Part shown: one piece after another, positions 8,147 through 17,167 of the stretch
How the letters are laid out: each line of letters begins with the position of its first letter
Numbering within the stretch: the stretch's first letter is position 1
Assembly: GCA_945787445.1 (NCBI GenBank)
Contig: CALZHT010000014.1
Span: forward strand, 1 to 44,495
DNA from: an uncultured Desulfobulbaceae bacterium
GTDB lineage: Bacteria > Desulfobacterota > Desulfobulbia > Desulfobulbales > CALZHT01
DNA length: 44,495 nucleotides
Direction: 5' to 3'
The notes under the pieces: model-generated
The model's input: only the letters and a program-made list of their open reading frames with translations
Told to the model about the DNA's origin: nothing
Databases searched by the model: none
Made by a program: the position numbers and the translations under genes

Positions 8147-8791
8147 TTACCGGGCAAGTTTCATTACGCAGGGATGAAGCATAGTGAGGCAAGCAGCCAA
8201 GGCAGCATAAAAATCATTATCAGTCGCTGCTCTGACACTCTCGGCAAAGGGCAGAAGCCAAATGCCTAAGAAGTTGTTAATGAATGTCTTCCTGATTTTT
8301 TTATAATCATGCGCGTTGCTTTCCTTGTTGTTACTGAGATATGCTGATATTTGATAGGAAAGAAAGGATATAAATTCAAATTCTATGGCTATATGGTCGG
8401 GCGGTTCCTTGCACTCTTCATCCAGGGCAAGACCTGCTTCTTGGTATAATTGTAAGGTTGCCATAGAGGTTTCCCCCATCACCCTTTGTTCATTTTCCAG
8501 ATATATTGAGCCGTAGGGGGGCGCCGGAACCTGAAAGGGTCCGATAAAAAGCCTGGCATATTCAACAGCCAATTCCTCAACAGAATATTGAGTGCTTGTC
8601 GATTGCAGCAGGGTGGCTTGCGGGGCAATCCCGGGGCAGATGCGATTCAGAAGGTTGCTTAGGTCCGTAAAGAAACGTTCTTCCAAGAAGGTCTCCTTGC
8701 GGGGTGCATAGAAACAAGCGGCCAGAAGCCTGAAACAGTCGGAATAATGCTGCTCGGCAATAACCTGATTTTTGATGTCCTCCATGTGCAT
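8147..8791 (-). CDS. TorD/DmsD-family molybdoenzyme chaperone
   Basis: TorD-type proteins bind the Tat signal peptide of a partner molybdoenzyme and hold it for cofactor insertion before export. The 214-residue all-helical product shows the family hallmarks YSVEELAVEYARLFIGPFQVPAPPYGSIYLE (E-Y-x-R-L-F-x-G-P, P-P-Y-x-S-x-Y) and EPPDHIAIEFEFISFL (P-D-H-x-x-x-E-x-x-F). The frame is open further upstream into the Fe-S gene, but the real start is probably ATG 8791 or 8785, downstream of that gene's stop. It is the last gene of the catalytic subunit / Fe-S subunit / chaperone order and so is the likely dedicated chaperone (ArrD-like). Confidence 0.88.
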   Translation of the reverse strand: MHMEDIKNQVIAEQHYSDCFRLLAACFYAPRKETFLEERFFTDLSNLLNRICPGIAPQATLLQSTSTQYSVEELAVEYARLFIGPFQVPAPPYGSIYLENEQRVMGETSMATLQLYQEAGLALDEECKEPPDHIAIEFEFISFLSYQISAYLSNNKESNAHDYKKIRKTFINNFLGIWLLPFAESVRAATDNDFYAALAACLTMLHPCVMKLAR

Positions 8792-8799
8792 GGCAAATG

Positions 8800-8845
8800 A
8801 AAGGGCTGGTCGACCATGTTGATCAACTGGATCTCCCAGCCCTTT
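8800..8845 (-). promoter_or_regulatory. Hairpin just before the chaperone start
   Basis: A perfect 10-bp inverted repeat (AAAGGGCTGG at 8845-8836 in transcript sense, CCAGCCCTTT at 8809-8800) encloses a 26-nt loop. It starts right after the Fe-S gene stop and ends about 9 nt before the chaperone ATG. The loop itself holds the small palindromes GTTGATCAAC and TGGTCGACCA. It could lower expression of the chaperone relative to the enzyme subunits, as a weak terminator or processing stem. There is no long U-run. Confidence 0.5.
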
Positions 8846-8852
8846 TATCACT

Positions 8853-9602
8853 TTAGACGGTATATTTTCTAATATAGAAGACGTTGGGCTTTGTACCTTC
8901 GTCAGGTTTGAGCACAATTGATGTATGCTCTTTCAGCAGTTGCGCCAGACGGCCACCTTTGTCATGCAGATCTCCGAATATTCTGGCCTCTGCCGGGCAG
9001 CACTCTACACACCAGGGGATATCCCCCTTTTTTATGCGGTGATCGCAGAAAGTGCATTTTTCGACCACACCGGGGCGGCGAACATCCTCATAGTCGGGAT
9101 GATCATATTTGGTGCGGTGCGGTGGCAGGGCCCGAGCCGCCCTGGCCGTATCGACCCCGGATGAAGTACTGCCTTTGATAATCTGTTTACCATCGTGATA
9201 CATGGGATGGACCTTTTTACCCGGCGGATTAAAGCTGATGACGCTGGTTTCTTCTCCCAAGACCTCTTTTTTACTGTATGGACAGGCTTCCTGACAGGCG
9301 CGGCAGCCGATGCAGCGTTCATGGTTGATCATGGTGATGCCGTCTTCCGTCTTGAACATGGCCTTGGGTTCGACAGGGCAAACCTCAATACAGGGGGCTT
9401 CTGTACAGTGGTTGCAGAGCATCGGCATTACCTCGTACCGTACCTGGGGAAATTTGCCTTTTGTGTGGTGGATGAAATCCGCCCAGTTGTAAGTTTGGCC
9501 GTTTGCCCTGTTTTGTGTATTGTTTTCCGTTTTGCAGGCCAAGGCACAGGAACCACAGCCAACACATTTTTGTAAATCTATTACCATCGCATATTGCGTC
9601 AT
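8853..9602 (-). CDS. Four-cluster ferredoxin subunit of a molybdoenzyme (ArrB/DmsB-like)
   Basis: This is the electron-transfer subunit of a DMSO-reductase-family complex, 249 residues, with four [4Fe-4S] binding groups: CVGCGSCALAC (residues 13-23), CNHCTEAPCIEVCP, CIGCRACQEACP, and the split CTFC...CVECCP. No signal peptide is seen, so it is expected to ride across the membrane with the Tat-targeted catalytic subunit. The start MTQYAMVIDLQKCVGCG resembles ArrB and related subunits. It follows the catalytic gene by 23 nt and precedes the chaperone gene. No NrfD-type membrane anchor gene is adjacent, so the quinol or cytochrome partner is encoded elsewhere. Confidence 0.9.
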   Translation of the reverse strand: MTQYAMVIDLQKCVGCGSCALACKTENNTQNRANGQTYNWADFIHHTKGKFPQVRYEVMPMLCNHCTEAPCIEVCPVEPKAMFKTEDGITMINHERCIGCRACQEACPYSKKEVLGEETSVISFNPPGKKVHPMYHDGKQIIKGSTSSGVDTARAARALPPHRTKYDHPDYEDVRRPGVVEKCTFCDHRIKKGDIPWCVECCPAEARIFGDLHDKGGRLAQLLKEHTSIVLKPDEGTKPNVFYIRKYTV

Positions 9603-9625
9603 TGTTCACACCTCTTTAAAGGAAT

Positions 9626-12163
9626 TTAAATCTTTTCAATCTTGACGCCGGTGAAACCGCCGTTCCTAGCCGTGCTGCCGCTTAAGCGTTCATAATCAAC
9701 AGGCATGAGGGTATTATTATTGGCACCGCGCGGTGTGGCACGTTGATAGTCCAGGGATGCATAGCGGCCGTATGCCCAATGTCCCTGACCGAAACATTTA
9801 GTCACTTCGCCGGGTCGCACCCCCTCCCAGAGTTTGACCATGCAGGTGATGCTCGCTGCGGATGAGGTGACGCGCACCATGTCGCCGTCTTTAATTCCCA
9901 GAGTTTTAGCATCTCGTGGATTAATTTTCAGCACATCTTCCCAGCCGACATCGCCGACGTCCAGATGTTTGAATTCATAATACCAGGGAGAATTCTGACT
10001 GCGTCCTTCACGGTTGAGCTTTGACTTGTAGTCAATAAAAAGGAATGGATATTCGGCTTGGCTGCCATGCCTGTAGGGTGGTTCATAATGCGGGACAAAG
10101 GCGAGTTCGCCCTTGGCCGTGTATTTGCAGGCCCGGAGTACTTCGTCCACCGAGGCTTTGTGCTTTTCGCCATGCTTGGTCAGCGCCTCTTTTAATGTCT
10201 CGCTGTAAAACTCGAATTTTTTTGTCTTGGTTTTAAATTTGCCGCCCCAATGCTGTTTAAACTTGTAGAAATCGGAATTCCAGATGCCACGCCGGCGGAA
10301 TTCCTGCCAACCCTTGATGGTATCTCCGCCGATGGCCTTTTTGCCGTCCCATAGTGGTGCGGTCTGGATTTTGAGGTTGTACTTGGTGAACTCAGCCGCG
10401 TTTTTCGGCTTTTTGCCGCTTTCCGGGTCCCTGAATTCATTACGGAAATAATCGTAAAGTTTGGAAAACCCACGATCTTTCAGTTTTTTGGATATGTGCC
10501 AGGGGATTTCGGTCTCATCCATCATAACGTCCCACAAGGGTTTCACCACCGGCTGAACCAAGGTGCAGGCGGCATAGCCGTTGGCCTTTACTTTTGTGTA
10601 GCCGAGTTTCTCGTATTTCGTTATAGCGCAGGGCAGGACTATGTCCGCATATTGGGTCATTTCGGAACTATTGGTGGTGAGGTGCACGAAAAACGGCAAC
10701 CGTTCCATGGCTTTTTCCCAACGTTCCGTGCCGGTGCATGAATAGGTGAAATTGTTCATATAACCGATGGCCATTTTTATTTCATAGGGGTCCTTATCAA
10801 GCATGGCCTGGGCAACATTGTTAGTCACCACGCCGCCCCCCGATTTTCCCTTCTTAAGGGCGGGAAACTGCAGATATCCACGCTGGTCAATCTTCTGCAT
10901 CTTGGCATGTTTTTGCGCAAGTTCATCCTGATAGGTATCGAATTTCGGGATCTTATTGACCGGAATCTTCATGAGCTGGATGGAACCGCCTTCGTTGTCA
11001 ACAGAGCCTAAAAGTCCATTTAACGCGTGGACGGCCATAGCGGAATAGCCGCCGCGCACGTGCATGGCGGCACCCGGTCCCAGCCATACGCAAACATTGG
11101 GTGCTGCTTGCCCCATACCTTTGGCCACCTCAATAATTTCATTTTTGGGGATTCCGGTTATGTCCTCAGCCCATTTTGGCGAGCGGTCCTTTAGTTCAAG
11201 ATTCCACCATTTGACCACACCATGGGTTTCCTTTTCTGCAAAGGTGCTCTCATCTACCTTCTTTCCAGCGGCAAAGCGATTTTTGCTGTCGGTGAAATCG
11301 CCGACAAATTTTTTGTGCCATAGTCCTTCGGTGAGGATGACATGGGCGATGGCACCGGCGAGGGCGCCATCGGTGCCGGGCCGCACCGGCAACCATTTGT
11401 GGGCTTTGGCCCCGGAGCTATTCAGTTTAGGGTCCACAACCGTAACGGTTGCACGATCCAGCAGGTCTCCAAACCTTTTGATTGTCGCAGGAATCAACCG
11501 GTTTGAACTCAAGGGATCACATCCCCAGATCAATAGATATTTGGTTCTGTCCAAATCATAGTCCCGGTAATCCCAGTAACCTTCAGTGAAATAGGAGCCG
11601 AACTTTTCAGCTTCGGCGCAGATGGCGCTGTGCGATATACCGTTGGGAGAGCCGAATATTTTGGGTAAAGCACTGTAAATGATATCACGCATGTAGGTGT
11701 ATCTGCCGCGCATTACCACAAATTTTTCAGGCTCGCCATTATTGCGCAATTCCATCATCTTATCGGCAATGGTGGTAAATGCTTCATCCCAGGAGATGGG
11801 AATGAACTTCGGATCAATACCCCTTCCTTTCTTGGGATTTGTTCTTTTCATCGGAGTTTTTAGGCGGTCAGGATCATAGAGCTGTTGAAGGGAAAGGTGG
11901 CTTTTGGGGCAAATTACTCCGTCATTTTGTTTGGAATATCTGTTGCCCTTCACTTTTACCGCCCGGCCGCCCTGGACAAAAATTTCCACCGGGCACCAAG
12001 TTGTGCAACCTTGGCAGGTGCTGGTCATCCATTTGCCGTGCCTTTCACCAATAATTCTTTTTTTTGCTTCCGTGGCAAAGGCGTTGAGGATCGGCCCGTT
12101 AAATGCAGCGGCAGTTCCTGTTGCAGCGCTCAGTTTGAGAAAGTCCCTCCTCTTGATTTTCAT
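9626..12163 (-). CDS. ArrA-like molybdopterin oxidoreductase, catalytic subunit (probable respiratory arsenate reductase)
   Basis: This is an 845-residue DMSO-reductase-family enzyme. A twin-arginine signal (RRDFLKLSAA, residues 5-14) directs folded export to the periplasm. One [4Fe-4S] site is C50-x2-C53-x3-C57-x27-C85. The molybdenum-ligand cysteine is probably Cys182 in HSAICAEAEK. The block around it (RGRY at 152-155, His178, Cys182, Lys187, Tyr199 in WDYRDYDL) has the same spacing as the residues I recall lining the arsenate site of Shewanella ArrA (R165, Y166, H189, C193, K198, Y210). Other ArrA-like stretches are PMKRTNPKKGRGIDPKF, WWNLELKDRSP and the C-terminal DYERLSGSTA. The related arsenite oxidase ArxA is not excluded, nor is another oxyanion. 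The ATG at 12163 has GAGGTGG upstream. The gene order (catalytic, Fe-S, TorD) is that of arrABD without arrC. Confidence 0.75.
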   Translation of the reverse strand: MKIKRRDFLKLSAATGTAAAFNGPILNAFATEAKKRIIGERHGKWMTSTCQGCTTWCPVEIFVQGGRAVKVKGNRYSKQNDGVICPKSHLSLQQLYDPDRLKTPMKRTNPKKGRGIDPKFIPISWDEAFTTIADKMMELRNNGEPEKFVVMRGRYTYMRDIIYSALPKIFGSPNGISHSAICAEAEKFGSYFTEGYWDYRDYDLDRTKYLLIWGCDPLSSNRLIPATIKRFGDLLDRATVTVVDPKLNSSGAKAHKWLPVRPGTDGALAGAIAHVILTEGLWHKKFVGDFTDSKNRFAAGKKVDESTFAEKETHGVVKWWNLELKDRSPKWAEDITGIPKNEIIEVAKGMGQAAPNVCVWLGPGAAMHVRGGYSAMAVHALNGLLGSVDNEGGSIQLMKIPVNKIPKFDTYQDELAQKHAKMQKIDQRGYLQFPALKKGKSGGGVVTNNVAQAMLDKDPYEIKMAIGYMNNFTYSCTGTERWEKAMERLPFFVHLTTNSSEMTQYADIVLPCAITKYEKLGYTKVKANGYAACTLVQPVVKPLWDVMMDETEIPWHISKKLKDRGFSKLYDYFRNEFRDPESGKKPKNAAEFTKYNLKIQTAPLWDGKKAIGGDTIKGWQEFRRRGIWNSDFYKFKQHWGGKFKTKTKKFEFYSETLKEALTKHGEKHKASVDEVLRACKYTAKGELAFVPHYEPPYRHGSQAEYPFLFIDYKSKLNREGRSQNSPWYYEFKHLDVGDVGWEDVLKINPRDAKTLGIKDGDMVRVTSSAASITCMVKLWEGVRPGEVTKCFGQGHWAYGRYASLDYQRATPRGANNNTLMPVDYERLSGSTARNGGFTGVKIEKI

Positions 12164-12775
12164 ACACCACCTCTTTATAGGATTGAAGTACAAGGATTGA
12201 GTATTTTTTATTCCCTAAACAAAGTGTTCTCAAAAGCGTACGTATAGGTCTAGTCGGTAGCAAAAGTTTATTGGTAATTCTTAATGTTGTTAATTTGACA
12301 TAGTAAGACACTAGAATTCCGCAAAAAACATGCAACCGCAATTTTAGTAAAAATGTTTATTGCAGCGAGATGGACGGGAGCCGTCCTGAACCTCTTTCCC
12401 CTCTTCCCAATTTAATGAATGTGCTTTAAAGACACAAGCAATATGTTATATATCACGTTTAGGTTTATGCAGTCAAGCAACTCCTTGTGGGTGTAAGGTG
12501 AAAAGTTGCCAATTTTCTGTATTTTTGATTAATTATATGAGGATATTTATTGTTCACAACAAAATAATTGACTAACTCCGACTGGGAATGCGCTCGCTAA
12601 TTGTGTTCAAGGAACGAAGATTATTCTGGAGGGTAAGGTATTAAAAAATAATCCTTGCTTGTTGAAGATGTTGTGCATCGGTAGATGCCCATATCGAGAG
12701 GGAATGGTGCAGCTGTCTAGCACCCATGCTAAGAGGCATGGGTAATTTTACTTGATTACTATTTTTACAACTCAT
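12164..12775. other. 612-nt non-coding region upstream of the ArrA-like gene
   Basis: This is an AT-rich stretch between the start of the molybdoenzyme gene and the stop of the chemoreceptor gene, both leftward. No credible gene was seen on either strand. It contains a candidate promoter (12447-12476) and a hairpin ACCCATGC-N6-GCATGGGT at 12722-12743. The hairpin lies 33 nt beyond the chemoreceptor stop but has a T-run only in the opposite sense. Its length leaves room for regulator sites. Confidence 0.5.
12447..12476 (-). promoter_or_regulatory. Possible sigma70 promoter for the respiratory operon
   Basis: On the minus strand TTGACT (12476-12471) and TATATA (12452-12447) are 18 nt apart. 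They lie about 280 nt upstream of the molybdoenzyme start, which would give a long leader. The region is AT-rich, so the match is only suggestive. Confidence 0.35.
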
Positions 12776-14317
12776 TTATTGTTTGTTCCAGGAAACCGGG
12801 CCCGGTAGCTTGAGTTGTTTGATCTTCTGAATTAAGCCTTCCTCTTTTGTTGCATATACTTGCTTGGAAGTTTCCATCTTGCCGCCTACCATGCTTGACA
12901 GTTCAGTTACTATCTCATTCAATTGCACGGCTTGGTCGTCAAGTTCGATGGCAGCGCTGTTCAATTCTTCGGCCTTGGCGGTATTTGATTGATTGACCTG
13001 ATCAATATCGGTGATGGCATTGTTTACCTGCGATATGCCGCTGGCTTCCTGCTTGGAAGATTCTGTTATCTCAACGGAAAGAGTGCGCGATTTTTCAACA
13101 CTTTCAGCTACTTCCACAAAGGCCTCATTGGTTTTATTTACCAGGCTTGAACCGTCCTTAACGCTTTTCACCGTCCCTTCGATAAGGATTGCTGTTTCCT
13201 TGGCAGAGTCAGCAGCACGCATGGCGAGATTTCTCACTTCGTCGGCAACAACCGCGAAACCGGCGCCGGCTTCCCCGGCCCGAGCTGCCTCAACCGCGGC
13301 ATTAAGCGCTAGCAGGTTTGTCTGGAATGCGATTTCATCTATTGTTTTAATAACCTTGGCAGTATCATCGCTTGCCTTGGAAATTTCACCCATGGATTTG
13401 ATTAACGCGCTCATGGAGATGTTTGCCTGCTGCACTACATTTGAGGTGTCTGACATTACCTGGCTCGACTGGTCAGCTCTATCGGCATTTTGGCTGCTGA
13501 GGTTCGCCATTTCTTCCATGGTCGCCGATGTTTCTTCAAGGCTGGCAGCTTGCTTCGAGGCGCCTTCGGCAAACGATTGACTATGTTCTGAGACATTTCC
13601 TGACGTATCTTTGATCCGGAAGGATGTTTCGCTTAAACGGTTAACAAGGGCCTTGACAGGCTTGTAAATATCGCTTTGGGCAGCTTGATAGAGCCAGATC
13701 ATGCCGATAATGATCAGGATGAGAGCAATCCCACCGACAATATAGAGAATTTTTTTAATGGCCTTGCTTTGGTCATTTACGGTGTTTGTCAGTGCTGCCA
13801 TTGAACTTTCGAAAGCAGCATTGGTTTGATTGCTGGCTTCGGTGAAAATCGGCGTAATTTTAATTGTTTCATGGTCCGAGGCATCAAGGACCTCGCCAAG
13901 GGCAAGAAGATCGTACGTACCGGTCGCGCTGTCAAAATAGGCAGTTACCTTTTCATCTAATGTTTGTAGTTTAATATTGGATTCACTGGAATCCGCTGCA
14001 TCGGATATAATTCCATCCAGTGATTTTTTGGTCTGCTCAATTTGTTTTTTCAGCTCTAGGGGATCAGGCGGGGCTCCGCCGGTATTGGCGATCAGCGCTG
14101 ATTCCAAGCCGAACATGCGGGATGAATTTACGGCCATCTGCAGACGGATCATGGACTCTGCTTGACTGCGAACATCGAGTATCTTGTCCATAACCATGTT
14201 GAATTGGGTAAGGGAGATTGAAACGATAGCGATAATGATACTCACGACAATCAAGTTGCTGATGAGTAATTTTACCCCAAAGGACACTTTTTTCCTTTTT
14301 GAATCAATCGCGGCCAT
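12776..14317 (-). CDS. Methyl-accepting chemotaxis protein
   Basis: This is a 513-residue transmembrane chemoreceptor. Membrane segment 1 is at about 14-37 ([22 protein letters not shown]). A periplasmic helical sensor domain of about 150 residues follows, then membrane segment 2 at about 190-210 ([21 protein letters not shown]). A full-length HAMP is not obvious after it. The cytoplasmic signalling coiled coil holds the highly conserved tip [20 protein letters not shown] and then [13 protein letters not shown], which contacts CheA and CheW. There is no C-terminal CheR-docking pentapeptide; the protein ends PVSWNKQ. GGGAG precedes the ATG by 7 nt. It lies between the molybdoenzyme operon and a PstS-like binding protein gene, all leftward, so it might sense the same substrate (inference). 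Confidence 0.95.
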   Translation of the reverse strand: MAAIDSKRKKVSFGVKLLISNLIVVSIIIAIVSISLTQFNMVMDKILDVRSQAESMIRLQMAVNSSRMFGLESALIANTGGAPPDPLELKKQIEQTKKSLDGIISDAADSSESNIKLQTLDEKVTAYFDSATGTYDLLALGEVLDASDHETIKITPIFTEASNQTNAAFESSMAALTNTVNDQSKAIKKILYIVGGIALILIIIGMIWLYQAAQSDIYKPVKALVNRLSETSFRIKDTSGNVSEHSQSFAEGASKQAASLEETSATMEEMANLSSQNADRADQSSQVMSDTSNVVQQANISMSALIKSMGEISKASDDTAKVIKTIDEIAFQTNLLALNAAVEAARAGEAGAGFAVVADEVRNLAMRAADSAKETAILIEGTVKSVKDGSSLVNKTNEAFVEVAESVEKSRTLSVEITESSKQEASGISQVNNAITDIDQVNQSNTAKAEELNSAAIELDDQAVQLNEIVTELSSMVGGKMETSKQVYATKEEGLIQKIKQLKLPGPVSWNKQ

Positions 14318-14434
14318 TTCTTTCTCCCGCTAAAAGTTTTGCTAGGACATATGTCATCAATTGGATTTGAGCGAAGGATTTTCAACCTCCTTCGCCCGGC
14401 TTGTTTTTGGGTTATTTGTACCAATCAATCTTAA

Positions 14435-15322
14435 TTAATCTATACGGACAAATCCTTTTGCTACCACGATTTTCTGGCCACCGGGGCTAAGGAGATAGTC
14501 GATGAATTTTTTCACATTGCCGCTTGGTTGACCATTGGTAACACAATGCAAAGGCCTGACAATAGGAAATGTGCCATTCTTGACGTTTTCAATGGAGGCT
14601 GCGACTCCATCCATGTCCGGAAGAATGATTTTCCCTGTTTTTTTGGCAAATACGACGGCATCACCCACTGAGACATAGCCGATGGCGCCCTTTTTGCCGG
14701 CAACCTGGGCCAAAGCCTGCTGGTTGGCGCCAATGATACGCGCTTCAACGGTGGACCAGGCGTCGTTGCTTTTTTTGATCCGATGTTTCATGTGTTTCCC
14801 TTGTTCTTCCCCTTCAAGTCCGGCGTATTTCAGGAAAAGCTCCAGGGTGGAACGGCCGTGTTCCTTGCTGACCAGATAAATAGGCATGTCCGGACCGCCA
14901 ACTTCTTTCCAGTTGGTGACTTTACCCAGGTACATGTCCTGGATTTGTTTTTTGGTCAAAGAGGTGACTCCAACGCTTTTATTGAGAATGATTGCCACTC
15001 CGTCTGTTCCGATTAAATGCGGGACAAGGTTTGGATATGCGGCTTTTTCTTTATCCTTTAAATACCGGGATGCGTCACCGATATCCGCGGCGCCGGTGCC
15101 AACGGATTTAACGCCATGGCTCGATCCGCCGCCTTCAATTTTAAATGTCACATTGTTTGCTTTGCCAAAAGGGATGGAGGCGGCAGAGACCACAGGACGA
15201 ATCGTGCTCGAGCCAGCCAAGGAAATAGTATCCTGCGCGCAAAGGATAGTGACATTTGTAAAGATTAAAGCAAGACTTGCCAGCACCATTACACACCAGA
15301 TTGATAATCCTTTTTTTGCCAT
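14435..15322 (-). CDS. Orphan PstS-like periplasmic phosphate/oxyanion-binding protein
   Basis: This is a 295-residue secreted solute-binding protein of the PstS-like family. The signal peptide is about residues 1-29 (IWCVMVLASLALIFTNV, ending CAQD). Ligand-loop motifs are SLAGSSTIRPV at the mature N-terminus, then GGGSSHGVKSVGTGAADIGDASR and LGKVTNWKEVGG. The usual R-x-x-G-S-G-T loop is replaced by KEHGRSTLELF, so the anion specificity may differ from classic PstS. No pstC, pstA or pstB permease gene is adjacent. It stands alone upstream of the chemoreceptor and the ArrA-like operon, which raises the option of a sensory protein for phosphate or arsenate. GGAG lies 6-7 nt before the ATG. Confidence 0.85.
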   Translation of the reverse strand: MAKKGLSIWCVMVLASLALIFTNVTILCAQDTISLAGSSTIRPVVSAASIPFGKANNVTFKIEGGGSSHGVKSVGTGAADIGDASRYLKDKEKAAYPNLVPHLIGTDGVAIILNKSVGVTSLTKKQIQDMYLGKVTNWKEVGGPDMPIYLVSKEHGRSTLELFLKYAGLEGEEQGKHMKHRIKKSNDAWSTVEARIIGANQQALAQVAGKKGAIGYVSVGDAVVFAKKTGKIILPDMDGVAASIENVKNGTFPIVRPLHCVTNGQPSGNVKKFIDYLLSPGGQKIVVAKGFVRID

Positions 15323-16183
15323 AATTTTCTCCTTCTTGTGGTTTTTACGTGTGGGGCCCGGTTGGAATTATTAAGGTTTCAATCAACATTTCTTCTTTTT
15401 GAGGAAAAGGCTATAAGAGACGAGAATATCTGTTTTTTGGTTATATTTTTTGTATTTTGGAATTTTTTAGATGATGAACTGGATGTTTTTCCAGGAAAAA
15501 TTGATAATATTCATCAATATAATGGGTTAACGATTGGCAGTAGTATTTGGTAGTAATTTTGCCAAGTTTTTAATTTATGGAAATATTTTCGCAAGTTGAA
15601 CTATATAAGTCAAGATTATAAATGTCCTAAAAGCAGACAGTTTTAATTGTTAATATTATCGTAATTTAAAATTATAAGTCAAAATTGATGGAATCGTAAA
15701 AAATACGATTTGTCTACTACGCGGACGCGTTGACCGCCTTGATTCCTTGCGATGAAACGGGCGATAAGCGCAACCGTGATTTTTTGAAAAGCTATTGCCA
15801 ACCCATCGTTGATGGCCATGTAACACATTGATATCACATGGTAAGTTAACCTCTTTTCCGACTTTTTGCGAGTATGTCAAAATTGAAACTGCACAAATAC
15901 CAGCTGATGATGCTTCCCTCCTGTTGTCTATTTAGCACAATTGTGATTGGTAAGATTTTGTGTGTGATATATAAATTATATTTTGAGGGGCGTAGTGCAT
16001 GGTGAAGTAGGTTGGCAGAATTACAATTTAATTGAAAATGGAGATATTTTATTTTGGCTTTTAAAACAACCGACATTACTGTATATATGTTGGCGTAAAT
16101 GAAAGCAGGGCCTTATGGTCCGGTTAATAGTGAGCTGCATTGGCAGCAATTTATATTTATGAAGAGAATTTTGGAGGAAAATC
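15323..16183. other. 861-nt intergenic region with a possible gene remnant
   Basis: The region is mostly very AT-rich and without a real gene. Two things stand out. A small hairpin AATCGTA-N5-TACGATT lies at 15692-15710. A GC-richer island follows at about 15704-15834, open on the plus strand without a start codon and reading VYYADALTALIPCDETGD, then KRNRDFLKSYCQPIVDGHV before a TGA. It looks like the end of a decayed coding sequence, but I recognise no family. A perfect palindrome CACAATTGTG is at 15936-15945. The right end carries the mrp leader. Confidence 0.4.
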
Positions 16184-17137
16184 GTGTCAAATTCATGTGA
16201 GTCAAAAGGCAGTTGCCCAAGCAGTAAAGGCGGTTCCTGCGGTACCCCTGATGCGGCAATCGCCATGCAGAATATGGTGATCAAATCATCGTTGGATAAG
16301 ATAAAGAACAAAATCCTGGTCATGAGCGGCAAGGGCGGAGTAGGGAAGAGCACGGTGTCAGTGAACCTTGCCCTGGGACTTGCCAATAAAGGCTACAAGG
16401 TAGGGCTTATTGATGTGGACCTGCACGGCCCCGATATCTGCAGGATGCTCGACTTGCGCCAGAATCTGGCGGAGGTCGGTACCAATAACGGCCTGATTCC
16501 GCCCATGCAATATGGCGACAACCTCAAGGTTATTTCTCTCGAATACATGATGGAGAACAGGGACGATCCCATTATCTGGCGCGGACCGCTGAAAATCCAG
16601 GCAATCCGGCAGTTCATTGCTGATATTGAATGGGGTGAGCTGGATTATCTGGTTTTTGATGCCCCTCCCGGCACCGGAGACGAACCCCTCACTGTTGCCA
16701 ATACCATCAAAGATGCTCAAGCCCTGGTAGTTACAACTCCCCAGGAAGTGGCTTTGGCGGATGTACGAAAATCCATTAATTTCTGCAAGCATGTCAAGAT
16801 GAAGGTTTTAGGGCTTGTTGAAAACATGAGCGGTTTTGTCTGCCCGCATTGTGAAGGTGAAGTGGAGATATTCAAGACCGGCGGCGGTGAGAAGACGGCA
16901 AGGGATTTCGCCATCCGTTTTCTTGGCAGAATTCCCATGGATCCCAAGGTTGTGATGGCCGGCGATGACGGCAAACCCTATCTTTCTTCAGCGGCAGACA
17001 GCCCCGCCACCAAAGCTTTTGACAATATAATCAACCAGGTTTTTGAGGCCATGCCGGTTGCGTCCATGCCCATGCCGGAAGCGGCAGCCTGTAACCTTGA
17101 TCTTGCAAGCCAGTGTGGTTGTGGCTGTTCAAAATAA
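16184..17137 (+). CDS. mrp: Mrp/NBP35-family P-loop ATPase, Fe-S cluster carrier
   Basis: This is a 317-residue cytoplasmic ATPase that holds and passes on [4Fe-4S] clusters to apoproteins. It has a cysteine-containing N-terminus (SNSCESKGSCPSSKGGSCG), the deviant Walker A motif MSGKGGVGKST (about residues 46-56), DVDLHGPDI and the DAPPGTGDE switch. The C-terminal half has the cluster-binding CPHC pair (GFVCPHCEG) and ends in a cysteine tail QCGCGCSK. The start is GTG at 16184 with TTGGAGGA 6 nt upstream. It begins a rightward run continuing with a metallo-hydrolase 30 nt later and then selB. Confidence 0.92.
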   Translation: MSNSCESKGSCPSSKGGSCGTPDAAIAMQNMVIKSSLDKIKNKILVMSGKGGVGKSTVSVNLALGLANKGYKVGLIDVDLHGPDICRMLDLRQNLAEVGTNNGLIPPMQYGDNLKVISLEYMMENRDDPIIWRGPLKIQAIRQFIADIEWGELDYLVFDAPPGTGDEPLTVANTIKDAQALVVTTPQEVALADVRKSINFCKHVKMKVLGLVENMSGFVCPHCEGEVEIFKTGGGEKTARDFAIRFLGRIPMDPKVVMAGDDGKPYLSSAADSPATKAFDNIINQVFEAMPVASMPMPEAAACNLDLASQCGCGCSK

Positions 17138-17167
17138 ATTAAGTTTGAGAAATGGAGAGCCATTGCT

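Noticed and set aside
8792-8917. N-terminal extension of the TorD-type protein into the Fe-S gene.
   Set aside because: It overlaps the end of the Fe-S gene by 65 nt and has no family similarity before MHMEDIKN.
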